Assembly (NCBI GenBank): GCA_049515555.1
Contig: JBEKTY010000051.1
Location: 1 to 64,000, forward strand
Origin: JBEKTY01 sp049515555
Lineage (GTDB): Bacteria > Planctomycetota > Planctomycetia > Pirellulales > Thermoguttaceae
DNA length: 64,000 nucleotides
Reading direction: 5' to 3'
How positions within the stretch are numbered: the stretch's first letter is position 1; every line of letters starts with the position of its first letter. Below are positions 27,726 to 35,728 of this stretch, piece after piece. Below the pieces are notes generated by a model, which worked only from the letters and a program-made list of their open reading frames with translations, made no database searches and had not been told where the DNA came from. Made by a program: the position numbers and the translations under genes.

Positions 27726-28787
27726 TTACGCTCCGACCACGCCCCGGGGGCCTTTCGCGGCCCGGCCGATCAGCCAGTTCTCGATGCCCAGGTGCGTCAA
27801 CTGGCTACGAATGCTCTCGGCATAGAAGGGGGCCACGACCAGCACCAGGCCGATGCCCATGTTGAACACCTGGTCCATCTCGGAGAGCTCGACGCCGCCC
27901 AGCCGCTGGAGCCAGGTGAACACCGGCGGCACGGGCCAACTGCCGCGGTCGATGCTGATCTGGACGCCCTGGGGCACGATGCGGGCCAGGTTCTCGTGCA
28001 GGCCCCCGCCGGTGATGTGGGCGATGCCGTGTACCACGTTCTTCACCCGGTAGTAGGCCAACACCTGGCGGACCGGGCGGACGTAGATTCGCGTGGGCGT
28101 TAGCAAGGCCGCACCGACCGTCGCGCCCAGCTCTTCCACGAAATCGCCCACGCCCAGCCCGGCCAGCTCGAAGACGATCTTCCGGGCCAGGCTGTAGCCG
28201 TTGGAGTGCAGCCCGGTGGAGGCCAGGCCCAGAACGAGGTCGCCGGCTTCGATCCGCGAGCCGTCCAGCACCTGCTTCCGCGGCACGACGCCCACGCAGA
28301 ACCCTGCCAGGTCGTAATCGCCGGGTGCGTACAGGTCGGGCAGAATGGCCGTCTCGCCGCCCAACAGGGCGCAGTCGGCCTCGATGCAGCCGGCCGATAC
28401 CCCCTCGACGATCTGCTCCAGCAGATCCGGATCGTCCTTGGGCATGGCCACGTAATCCAGAAACAGCAGCGGCTCGGCCCCGCAGCATAGGGCATCGTTG
28501 ACGCTCATGGCCACCAGGTCGATGCCCACGGTGTCGTGCTTTCCGGCGGCGATGGCCACCTTCAGCTTGGTGCCCACGCCGTCGGTGCAGGCCACCAGCA
28601 CCGGGTCGCGGTATTTCCGGGCGAAGAGGCGATTCTTGAAGTCCAGGCGGAACAGGCCGGCAAACCCGCCCTCCAGCGGCAGCACCCGCGGCGTGTACGT
28701 CCGCGCCAGCAGCCGCGGCAGCCGGGCCATCGACTGGCGATACACCTCCAGATCGACGCCGGCGTCCTTATAGGTCACTTTGGCCAT
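27726..28787 (-). CDS. purM: Phosphoribosylformylglycinamidine cyclo-ligase
   Basis: 353 residues, standard length. AIRS-synthase features: MAKVTYKDAGVDLEVYRQSM at the N-terminus, ACTDGVGTKLKVA, VAMSVNDALCCGAEPLLFLD, LLGGETAILPD and HITGGGLHENLARI. It converts FGAM to aminoimidazole ribonucleotide with ATP in purine synthesis. No other pur gene is adjacent. Confidence 0.95.
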   Translation of the reverse strand: MAKVTYKDAGVDLEVYRQSMARLPRLLARTYTPRVLPLEGGFAGLFRLDFKNRLFARKYRDPVLVACTDGVGTKLKVAIAAGKHDTVGIDLVAMSVNDALCCGAEPLLFLDYVAMPKDDPDLLEQIVEGVSAGCIEADCALLGGETAILPDLYAPGDYDLAGFCVGVVPRKQVLDGSRIEAGDLVLGLASTGLHSNGYSLARKIVFELAGLGVGDFVEELGATVGAALLTPTRIYVRPVRQVLAYYRVKNVVHGIAHITGGGLHENLARIVPQGVQISIDRGSWPVPPVFTWLQRLGGVELSEMDQVFNMGIGLVLVVAPFYAESIRSQLTHLGIENWLIGRAAKGPRGVVGA

Positions 28788-28841
28788 TTCTTATTACCGT
28801 AGCCGGTGCGGGGTAACCGTGCACGCGCCCGCCCCAAGGTG

Positions 28842-28911
28842 GCAGGCACACTCCGTGTGCCGTCCGCTGAAGCGGAGAAAATACGGCGGACGGCACACGG
28901 AGTGTGCCTGC
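28842..28911. repeat. Long palindrome with 27-bp stem
   Basis: Arm 28842-28868, starting GCAGGCACACTCCGTGTGCC, is mirrored at 28885-28911. An outer, weaker dyad (GGTAACCGTGCACG and CGTGAACCGTTACC) surrounds it. It occupies the ~350-bp gap between the divergent purM and lipoprotein genes. Half-copies occur near 15704 and 15886. Confidence 0.9.
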
Positions 28912-29137
28912 TATGTTCCAGGCCGTGAACCGTTACCAGTGCGGGACCGAGCCGTATTCTAATCGGTAGCGGCGCGCCTGGAAACCGGGGGGCACCTTGA
29001 CAGGTCACTGGAAAGTTGCAGAATTGGGCACTGGAAACGGCCTTATTTTTCCTCAGACTCCGCGAAAATCCGCCCTTCACAGTCCCGCAAGGCCCAGGCG
29101 GTATTTGGCAAGAGTCGAATTGTACAAGGAGAGTTGC

Positions 29138-30454
29138 ATGAAGCGGTTCAGTCGATCGAGTTGTTTCACGTCGTGGCTGGCGGCCGGCGGAGTGCTGTTG
29201 GCCCTGGTGCTATCCGGCTGCGCCTTCGAGCCGGCGGAAAAGCCCGCGCCGAAGAAGCCCGCCGAGCCGGTCAAGAAGATCGAGGCCCCGGTGACGGTTG
29301 AAATGCCGGCTATGCCCGAGACCAAGCCCGAGACAAAGCCGGAGGAGAAGCCCGCCAAGGTCGAGGAAAAGCCCGCTAAGACCGAAGAGCCGCCCAAGCC
29401 CGAGACCAAGCCCGAGACCAAGCCGCAGGAGAAGCCCGCTAAGACCGAAGAGGCGCCCAAGACCGAGGCCAAGCCCGAGACCAAGCCCGAGGAAAAGCCA
29501 GCTAAGGTCGAAGAAAAGCCCGCTAAGACCGAAGAGGCGCCCAAGACCGAGGCCAAGCCCGAGACCAAGCCCGAGGAAAAGCCCGCTAAGGTCGAAGAAA
29601 AGCCCGCTAAGACCGAAGAGGCGCCCAAGACCGAGGCCAAGCCCGAGACCAAGCCCGAGGAAAAGCCAGCTAAGGTCGAAGAAAAGCCGGCCAAGACTGA
29701 AGAGGCGCCCAAGCCGGAGGCCAAGCCCGAGACCAAGACCGATGACTCGGCCAAGGGCGTCTCAGGCGAGGTGCCCGCGGCCCCGAAGCTGTCGACGCTC
29801 GCGCCGGCCGCCGACCTGGAGGCCCAGACGAAGAAGTACGTCGCCGATCTGGGGAAGGCGACGGCCAGCGAGGAGGCCTATAAGGACCTGCCGGAGGGCA
29901 AGATCTCGCGCGACGCCAGCACGGTGGCGGTCCTGGCCCTGGCGCTGGGGTTGCACGATCAGCCCAGCGCGTACAAGGACTATGCCGGCGCGATGATCCC
30001 GGCCGCGCAGAAGTTGGCCGCCGCGGCGGATTACGAGTCGGCCAAGAAGGCTGCTGCCGATCTCAAGGCGGCGGCCGAGGGCGAGGGCAAGGCCGACGGC
30101 GAGCTCAAGTGGGTTAAACTCGCCTCGATGAAGGCCCTCATGGAGCAGGTCCCGCTGATCAGCACGAGCCTGAAGCGGGCCGTGGCAAAGAAGGCCAAGC
30201 AAAAGGACGCCCAGGGCCTCTCCGCCGTGCTGGCCGTCATCGCCCAGGGGTCGATGGCCAACGTGGCGGATACCAAGAAGCCCGAGGCGGCCAAGCAATG
30301 GTTCGAGTTCTGCGCCCAGATGCGCGACGCCGCCGCCGCGGTCAACGCCGGGATCCATGCCAAGGAGATCCAGTCCGAGGAAGAGCCCCGCATGGACAAG
30401 CTCCAGAAGACCTGCGAGGATTGCCACGCCGTGTTCCACCCGAAGGAGAAGTAG
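29138..30454 (+). CDS. Lipoprotein with Lys/Pro/Glu repeats and a C-terminal CxxCH haem site
   Basis: 438 residues. A lipoprotein signal peptide ends in LVLSGC. Residues ~25-205 are tandem KPE-type repeats (KPETKPEEKPAKVEEKPAKT), an extended spacer like those of TonB. The C-terminal ~230 residues are helical and end with CEDCHAVFHPKEK; a CxxCH near the C-terminus of a helical bundle is the layout of cytochrome c' and related class II cytochromes. Probably a membrane-anchored cytochrome reaching across the periplasm or outward; the electron partner is unknown. AAGGAGAG precedes ATG 29138. Confidence 0.75.
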   Translation: MKRFSRSSCFTSWLAAGGVLLALVLSGCAFEPAEKPAPKKPAEPVKKIEAPVTVEMPAMPETKPETKPEEKPAKVEEKPAKTEEPPKPETKPETKPQEKPAKTEEAPKTEAKPETKPEEKPAKVEEKPAKTEEAPKTEAKPETKPEEKPAKVEEKPAKTEEAPKTEAKPETKPEEKPAKVEEKPAKTEEAPKPEAKPETKTDDSAKGVSGEVPAAPKLSTLAPAADLEAQTKKYVADLGKATASEEAYKDLPEGKISRDASTVAVLALALGLHDQPSAYKDYAGAMIPAAQKLAAAADYESAKKAAADLKAAAEGEGKADGELKWVKLASMKALMEQVPLISTSLKRAVAKKAKQKDAQGLSAVLAVIAQGSMANVADTKKPEAAKQWFEFCAQMRDAAAAVNAGIHAKEIQSEEEPRMDKLQKTCEDCHAVFHPKEK

Positions 30455-30621
30455 GAGCGACGGGCGACGGACGACGGGCGGATGCACCCGAAGGAGAAGT
30501 CGGCTCCGCTAGAACGCTCGGTGCCACTGCTGGCTTGCCCAGCAGTGCTGCTTACACTGCTGGGCAAGCCAGCAGTGGCACCCGGCGGGTTCCTCGCCAC
30601 TCACCCCTCGCCACTCGCTAG
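30454..30621. repeat. Heptamer arrays flanking a 28-bp palindrome
   Basis: Units GGGCGAC/GGACGAC at 30457-30479 follow the lipoprotein stop. A palindrome (30520-30547 and 30554-30582, GGTGCCACTGCTGGCTTGCC) follows, then CTCGCCA/CTCACCC heptamers at 30593-30620. A 16-bp word of the lipoprotein 3' end (CACCCGAAGGAGAAGT) is repeated after the first array. Both heptamer types recur at 42506-42568. Confidence 0.8.
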
Positions 30622-31913
30622 AACGCCCGGGTCGCGCCCGGCATGGCCACCGCATAGCGCCCCTCCCGGTCGGGCAGCGTGGGCGGGGAGGCGTCGAAGC
30701 GGTACGCCGCCGGGGCCAGCGTCAGCGCCGAATTAATCGCCTGATCCCAACTCACGGCCTGACCCGAGTAGGTCGCCATGCGGCCCATAATGGCCAACAT
30801 GGTGCTGCGGGCCATGTACAGGCCGTTGTTTATCGGCTTGCCCGCCCGGATCGAGGCGAACAGCTCGCGGTGCTCGACGTCGTACATGCCGGGCTGCGGC
30901 CCTTCGTACCGCCACTTGTTCTGACCGCGGATGCGGTGCGGCACGGGCTCGGCCTGGCCCTTACTGCCCACGATCAGGTCCGAGGTGTCGTTGGCGCAGC
31001 CGGCCATCTGGCGGCAGTAGGAGTAGACCCGCGTGCCGCTTGCGTACTCGTAGCACACGGCGTGATGGTCGTAGATGTCGCCGTAGCAGGGCTCGGTGCG
31101 GACCTGCCGGCCGCCCAGTCCCCAGGCCCGCAACGGCGGCTGGTCGCCCATGGCCCAGGCCGCCTTGTCCAGGCTGTGCACGTGCTGCTCGACGTTGTGA
31201 TCGCCCGAGAGCCAGGTGAAGTAGTACCAGTTGCGCATCTGGAATTCCATCTCGCTCCAGGCGGGCTGCCGGGCGCGGAGCCAGAGCGTGCCGGTGTTAT
31301 AGGTCACCTGGATGGCCAGGATGTCGCCGATGGCGCCCTCGAGCACCCGCTTCATGGTTTCCTTCACGCCGTAGTCGTAGCGCCAGCAGAGGCCCGAGAC
31401 GATGCTCAGGTTTTTCCGCGCGGCCTCCTCGCAGGTGGCCAGGATGCTGCGCACGCCGGGGGCGTCGACCGCCACCGGCTTCTCGCAGAAGACGTGCTTG
31501 CCGGCCTCGACGCAGGCCTTCAAGTGTATGGGCCGGAAGTGCGGCGTGGTGGCCAGCAGCACCACGTCCACGCCGCTGGCGATCAGCTTCTCATAGGCGT
31601 CGAAGCCCACGAAGCATCGCTCCGGCTCGACGGCGACGCGGTCGGGAAACTGCTTCTTGAGGGTACCCAGGCTGCCCTGCAGCCGGTCGTCGAAGGCGTC
31701 GGCCAGGGCCACGAGCTTGGTGTTCGGATCGGCCCCCAGGGCGTTCACGGCGGCGCCGGCGCCCCGCCCGCCGCAGCCCACCAGGCCCAGTCGCAGCACG
31801 TCGCTGCCGGCGGCATGGGCGCTGCGCTCCAGCGCCAGGCTGCCGGCGGCGGCCCCCGCCGCGACAAGGCCGGCCGTCTTCAGAAAGTCACGTCGGGTCG
31901 CTGCACGCTGCAT
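30618..31913 (-). CDS. TAT-exported Gfo/Idh/MocA family oxidoreductase
   Basis: 431 residues. A twin-arginine leader (TRRDFLKTAGLVAAGAAAGS) precedes a Rossmann fold (LRLGLVGCGGRGAGAA) and the family motif CEKPVAVD, then a C-terminal alpha/beta substrate domain. These NAD(P)-dependent enzymes oxidise or reduce sugars and cyclitols; planctomycetes encode many exported versions. The neighbouring gene at 32074 encodes a TAT-exported xylose-isomerase-like protein, so the pair probably acts on the same sugar in the periplasm. Confidence 0.88.
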   Translation of the reverse strand: MQRAATRRDFLKTAGLVAAGAAAGSLALERSAHAAGSDVLRLGLVGCGGRGAGAAVNALGADPNTKLVALADAFDDRLQGSLGTLKKQFPDRVAVEPERCFVGFDAYEKLIASGVDVVLLATTPHFRPIHLKACVEAGKHVFCEKPVAVDAPGVRSILATCEEAARKNLSIVSGLCWRYDYGVKETMKRVLEGAIGDILAIQVTYNTGTLWLRARQPAWSEMEFQMRNWYYFTWLSGDHNVEQHVHSLDKAAWAMGDQPPLRAWGLGGRQVRTEPCYGDIYDHHAVCYEYASGTRVYSYCRQMAGCANDTSDLIVGSKGQAEPVPHRIRGQNKWRYEGPQPGMYDVEHRELFASIRAGKPINNGLYMARSTMLAIMGRMATYSGQAVSWDQAINSALTLAPAAYRFDASPPTLPDREGRYAVAMPGATRAF

Positions 31914-31930
31914 GATAATTGCCTCGGATA

Positions 31931-32046
31931 GTTGTCAGTTGTCGGTTGTCGGTTGTCAGTTCGTAGGGTCGGACAAGCCCGGCGCAGTCCCACCAAGAGC
32001 ACGGCCGGTTCACGGTGGGACCGCGCTGCCGCTTGTCCCACCCTAC
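31931..32046. repeat. Heptamer array plus GGTAGGGTGGGACAAG-family palindrome, copy 2
   Basis: Four GTTGTCA/GTTGTCG units (31931-31958) are followed by a palindrome with arms 31962-31994 and 32013-32046 (GGACAAGCCCGGCGCAGTCC and its complement). It lies between the two sugar-metabolism genes. Confidence 0.82.
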
Positions 32047-32073
32047 CCCTTCTTTCCGCCGTCCGTCCTCCGC

Positions 32074-33027
32074 TCATTTGCCGGCCAGGATCAGGTCCAG
32101 GCGGCGGCTGTGCTCCTCGAGCGACAGGTCGCCGCCCTCGATCGAGGTCCAGCCGTTGTAACCAATGTCGTCCAGGGCCTTGCGCACGGCGGGCCAGCTT
32201 ATGCTGCCGTCGCGGATGTTGACGAAATCGCCGCCGTGCCCGTCGGCTTTGAGCTTGAAGTCCTTCACGTGGCACTTCACGATCAGCTTGCCCAGGGTGC
32301 AGATCCACTTTTCGGGCATGGCGTATTTGACGTGGTTGCCGATGTCGAAGTAGGCCCGCACCCAGGGGTTGTCGAACGAGGCCACGAAGTTGCGGGTGAT
32401 CTCGGGCAGGACCCACAGGTTGTTCCACACGTTCTCCAGGGCGATGATGATGCCCGTCTTCTCGGCGGTGGGGATCAGCCGCTTGACCGCCTCCCGCGAG
32501 GTATCAATGGCCTGGTTGTGGGCCTCGATGTAGCGCGCGTATGGGGCGTTGTCGCCCGAGACGACTTGCTCCACGTGGCCCGTCTTCTCGTCGAAGCGGA
32601 TGTCGAACTGCCAGGCTTCGGGCATGGGCATGCCGCCGATGCGGCAGGGCACCAGGAGCACGGTGTCGGCCCCGTAGCCCTGGGCCGCCCGCAGCGCCGT
32701 CCGGACTGCCGCCAGGTCGCCCTCCACCGCCGCGGGCTGATTGAAGTTGGCCCAGCCGTACAGCACGCTGTGGATCCGCATGCCGTGTTTCTCGGCCAGC
32801 CGCCGGGCGGCGGCGGCCTTCTGGGGCGAGGCGCCGCGGTCGGTAGATTCCAATCCATCGAAGCCGGCCGCCTTCCAGCTCGCCAGGTTCGCCTCGGTCG
32901 GCTCGCCGATCAGGGCCTTGTGAAGCTTCGTCTTCCACGCCGCGGCCGCGCTGCGGCCGGCCGCCAGCAGGGCCGCTCCGCCCGCCGAAACGGCCAGAAA
33001 ATCACGTCGGTTCATCGCTAAGCTCAT
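32074..33027 (-). CDS. TAT-exported sugar phosphate isomerase/epimerase-like protein
   Basis: 317 residues. Twin-arginine leader (MNRRDFLAVSAGGAALLAAG) followed by a xylose-isomerase-like TIM barrel (GFDGLEST, IIIALENVWN, YFDIGNHVKY, KCHVKDFKLK, WTSIEGGDLS) with acidic and His residues placed to bind a divalent metal. It probably epimerises or isomerises a sugar. Start 33027 is chosen because GGGAG lies just upstream; the longer frame only adds residues without a signal. Same strand as the dehydrogenase downstream. Confidence 0.85.
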   Translation of the reverse strand: MSLAMNRRDFLAVSAGGAALLAAGRSAAAAWKTKLHKALIGEPTEANLASWKAAGFDGLESTDRGASPQKAAAARRLAEKHGMRIHSVLYGWANFNQPAAVEGDLAAVRTALRAAQGYGADTVLLVPCRIGGMPMPEAWQFDIRFDEKTGHVEQVVSGDNAPYARYIEAHNQAIDTSREAVKRLIPTAEKTGIIIALENVWNNLWVLPEITRNFVASFDNPWVRAYFDIGNHVKYAMPEKWICTLGKLIVKCHVKDFKLKADGHGGDFVNIRDGSISWPAVRKALDDIGYNGWTSIEGGDLSLEEHSRRLDLILAGK

Positions 33028-33098
33028 GGGCAGTCTCCCAAAGGTTGGACGCTGAGGTGGGAACACGCTCCGGCGGCGCCGGCCCCACGGGCCGGCGT

Positions 33099-33144
33099 CA
33101 GCGGCTAACATAGCACGGGCAGGCAGCCCGTGCCATCCGCCGCT
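33099..33144. repeat. Small nested palindrome
   Basis: GCACGGGC (33113-33120) and GCCCGTGC (33126-33133) form a hairpin with a 5-base loop, inside an outer AGCGGC...GCCGCT pairing. It sits in the ~225-bp gap upstream of the isomerase-like gene. Confidence 0.6.
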
Positions 33145-33252
33145 ATCCTAACACCTGCCGGCCCGGGTGTCGAGCAAGTGGGTGCAATCCGGTTTCTCCA
33201 AAAGGGGGACGCGGTAGATGGCGCTGCGGTTTTGGGTTAACGGAGACCCAGG

Positions 33253-34179
33253 TTACCGCAGATCGTCCAAGCTGACGGGTTCGCCGCCGTCGATCGTTGT
33301 TAGGGCTTCGAGATGCTTAGGTTCGATGTACTTGGGAATGCTTCGCACCGATCCGTCGCAAAAGAGCACGCAGGCCACGCCCGCGTGGTAGCTGGAGATG
33401 TCAACGCGATGCCCCTTCGTTGTTTCGTCTGGACCCGTAATTCGGAAGGTCATCTTCGTGACGTCGAGGTCTCGCGGCTCCAGCCAATTGATGCCTGCGC
33501 CGGCGCACTCGGCCACCATGATTGTGTTTGCCAAACCGTCTTTGACATCGCGCGCCTTGCGCGGCGTTGGGCCGTCGGAAATGGCATGTGGGCCAACGAT
33601 CATGGCGTAGCCCGTAAGCGAAGTTACGGCCTCCTCGCCGCGAGTGTGTGCGTAAGCTGGGCAACGGTATACCGCCGGCATCCGCGCAGCCAGTTCCTTG
33701 TTATGCGGGCCGTTCCAGGGCTCGTCGAACCGGTACTGCTTGTACAAAGAATCCTCTTCCAGGAAGGGCAAAATCAGCACGCGCCAACTGTGCTTCCGCT
33801 TGCCGTTCTCGTCGGGAAGGAAGGCCGGTGGAAAGCACCCGTATGTCTGTTCGTAGCTTGCCATCGCCACGCCGATCTGTTTCAGATTGTTGCAGCACTG
33901 CGCGCGTCGGCCGGGCTCGCGCTGTTCCCCCAACGACGGCAACATCAGGGCAATCAGCACCATCAGGGCAAGACAGACGAGCACCACGACGAGGAAGGTT
34001 GACCATGGGCCTGGGCCGTGTTTCAGCGGTACGCCACCGCCACTCGGCGGCGGAACAACGTCGGACAGCGGCACGCCAATCATCTTGCCGCATTGGGAAC
34101 AAGGGACCGTTTGACCGGCGACCTGGTCGGCCGCCTCGGTGGGCGTGCCGCAATGAGGGCAGGTGAAGTGAATCGGCAT
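33253..34179 (-). CDS. DUF1559 (H-X9-DG) protein with N-terminal zinc ribbon
   Basis: 308 residues. The N-terminus is a CxxC...CxxC ribbon (FTCPHCGTPTEA, VPCSQCGKMIG), followed by a TM helix (WSTFLVVVLVCLALMVLIAL). The pilin-like body carries CCNNLKQIGVAMASYEQTYG and FPPAFLPDENGKRKHSWRVL, typical of DUF1559. HAGVACVLFCDG (His, nine residues, Asp-Gly) is the conserved C-terminal motif. DUF1559 proteins are expanded in Planctomycetota; their role is unclear, and a pseudopilin relationship is inferred from the N-terminal helix. Confidence 0.85.
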   Translation of the reverse strand: MPIHFTCPHCGTPTEAADQVAGQTVPCSQCGKMIGVPLSDVVPPPSGGGVPLKHGPGPWSTFLVVVLVCLALMVLIALMLPSLGEQREPGRRAQCCNNLKQIGVAMASYEQTYGCFPPAFLPDENGKRKHSWRVLILPFLEEDSLYKQYRFDEPWNGPHNKELAARMPAVYRCPAYAHTRGEEAVTSLTGYAMIVGPHAISDGPTPRKARDVKDGLANTIMVAECAGAGINWLEPRDLDVTKMTFRITGPDETTKGHRVDISSYHAGVACVLFCDGSVRSIPKYIEPKHLEALTTIDGGEPVSLDDLR

Positions 34180-34390
34180 GAAAAGCCCCCCGGGATTGTC
34201 GATCGGTTAGCGCTGGGAGGTTCAACGCGTGCGCGGCTGGTTCTCGTGCCCGGTACATTCTACCACAACGGGCGGTGATACCGTACAATACGGCCCGTGA
34301 CGGCACGCGAAAAGATGTCTTCTTCTCCGCGGTTTGAAACGACGACAGCCGCAGAAAAGTAGAACCGCAACTGCGAAGGTGGGTTACGAC

Positions 34391-35401
34391 ATGCAGCACA
34401 CGATCGCCCCACCCGCAGCCCCTGTCGCTCAACGTTGGCGCGGGCTGGCCGACGCCGTGCTGGCCGGGCATTGCCTGTCGGCCGACGAAGGGCTGGCCGT
34501 CTTGCAATCGCCCGATGGCGAGCTGCTGGACCTGCTGGCCGCGGCGTATCAGGTCCGCTACCACTGGTTCGGCAACCGGGTACATCTGAACTTCCTGATA
34601 AACGCCAAGTGCGGGGGCTGCGGCGAAGACTGCGGCTATTGCTCGCAGTCGCGGGTCTCGCGGGCGGCGGTGGCCAGCTTCGCACTGCTCAGCCGGGAGG
34701 AGATCATCGAGGGGGCCCGACTCGCCGCCGCCCGCCGGGCCAAAACATATTGCATCGTCACTTCCGGCCGGCAGCCGGGCCGGCAGGAGCTCGACCTGCT
34801 GGCCGACGTGGTGCCGCAGATCAAGGCCCAATTCCCGCTTGCGATCTGCGTGTCGCCCGGCTTGCTCTCGCCGGAGCAGGCCGGGCGGCTGAAGGCCTGC
34901 GGCGTGGACCGCGTGAACCACAACCTCAACAGCAGCCAGCGGTTCTATCCGCAGATCTGCACCAGCCACTCCTACCAGGACCGGCTGGACACGCTGGCGG
35001 CCGTGCGGCAGGCCGGACTGGAGATCTGCTCGGGCGGGATCGTGGGTATGGGCGAAGAGGATGCCGACGTGGTCGAGCTGGCCTTGCGCACGGGCCAGTT
35101 GCGGGCCGAGGCCGTGCCCGTTAACTTCTTCCAGCCCATCCCCGGCACGCCCCTGGCCGGCCGGGGGCAGTTGAACCCCCGCTACTGCCTGAAGGTCCTG
35201 GCCTTGTTCCGGCTGGCCAATCCGCGGTGCGAGCTGCGGATCGCCGCCGGCCGCGAGATGCACCTGGGCTGCTTGCAGCCGCTGGGCCTGTACGCGGCCA
35301 ACTCGATCTTCGTCGGCGATTACCTGACCACCAAGGGCCAGCCCCCGGAAGAGGATTTCCGAATGATCGAGGCCCTGGGGTTCGAGGCGGTTGTGGAGTA
35401 G
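34391..35401 (+). CDS. bioB: Biotin synthase
   Basis: 336 residues. Radical SAM cluster motif CGEDCGYC (CxxxCxxC) in the expected N-terminal position, with NLNSSQRFYPQICTSHSYQD, GGIVGMGE and VNFFQPIPGTPLAG characteristic of BioB, and the conserved R in LRIAAGRE. It inserts sulfur into dethiobiotin. Start 34391 gives the normal family N-terminus. No other bio gene nearby. A heptamer array begins at its stop codon. Confidence 0.93.
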   Translation: MQHTIAPPAAPVAQRWRGLADAVLAGHCLSADEGLAVLQSPDGELLDLLAAAYQVRYHWFGNRVHLNFLINAKCGGCGEDCGYCSQSRVSRAAVASFALLSREEIIEGARLAAARRAKTYCIVTSGRQPGRQELDLLADVVPQIKAQFPLAICVSPGLLSPEQAGRLKACGVDRVNHNLNSSQRFYPQICTSHSYQDRLDTLAAVRQAGLEICSGGIVGMGEEDADVVELALRTGQLRAEAVPVNFFQPIPGTPLAGRGQLNPRYCLKVLALFRLANPRCELRIAAGREMHLGCLQPLGLYAANSIFVGDYLTTKGQPPEEDFRMIEALGFEAVVE

Positions 35402-35520
35402 GTCTTGGGGCTTGGGTCTTAGGTCTTGGGTTTTGGGTCTTGGGTTTTAGATCGAACGCCAGGACAAAGCCGCGTTCCGGAACCTAAGACCTAAGACCTA
35501 AGACCCAAAGCCCCAAGACC
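35401..35520. repeat. Inverted heptamer arrays after bioB
   Basis: Seven units of GGTCTTG/GGTCTTA (35401-35449) and five complementary units CCTAAGA/CCCAAAG (35483-35517) enclose a 33-bp spacer, giving a long dyad. It occupies the first third of the ~330-bp gap before the DUF11 gene and could form a terminator-like structure for bioB. The rest of the gap shows nothing recognisable. Confidence 0.88.
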
Positions 35521-35728
35521 GCGGCCAGACTATCCATTCTACTCATCCATCCCATCATTTTCAGTCTTCCAATTCGCGTCGATCGTTGCGCATGTTGCGA
35601 CCGCCAGGATGCGGATAATCGCGTGCTCCCGAAAAGTTGGCTAAACCCTGAAAATCCTCCCGTCCGATAGGCATGACGGGAGAATATTCGCGCGCAACCG
35701 CGTACACCGAGCGGCTGAGGGGAAGATT

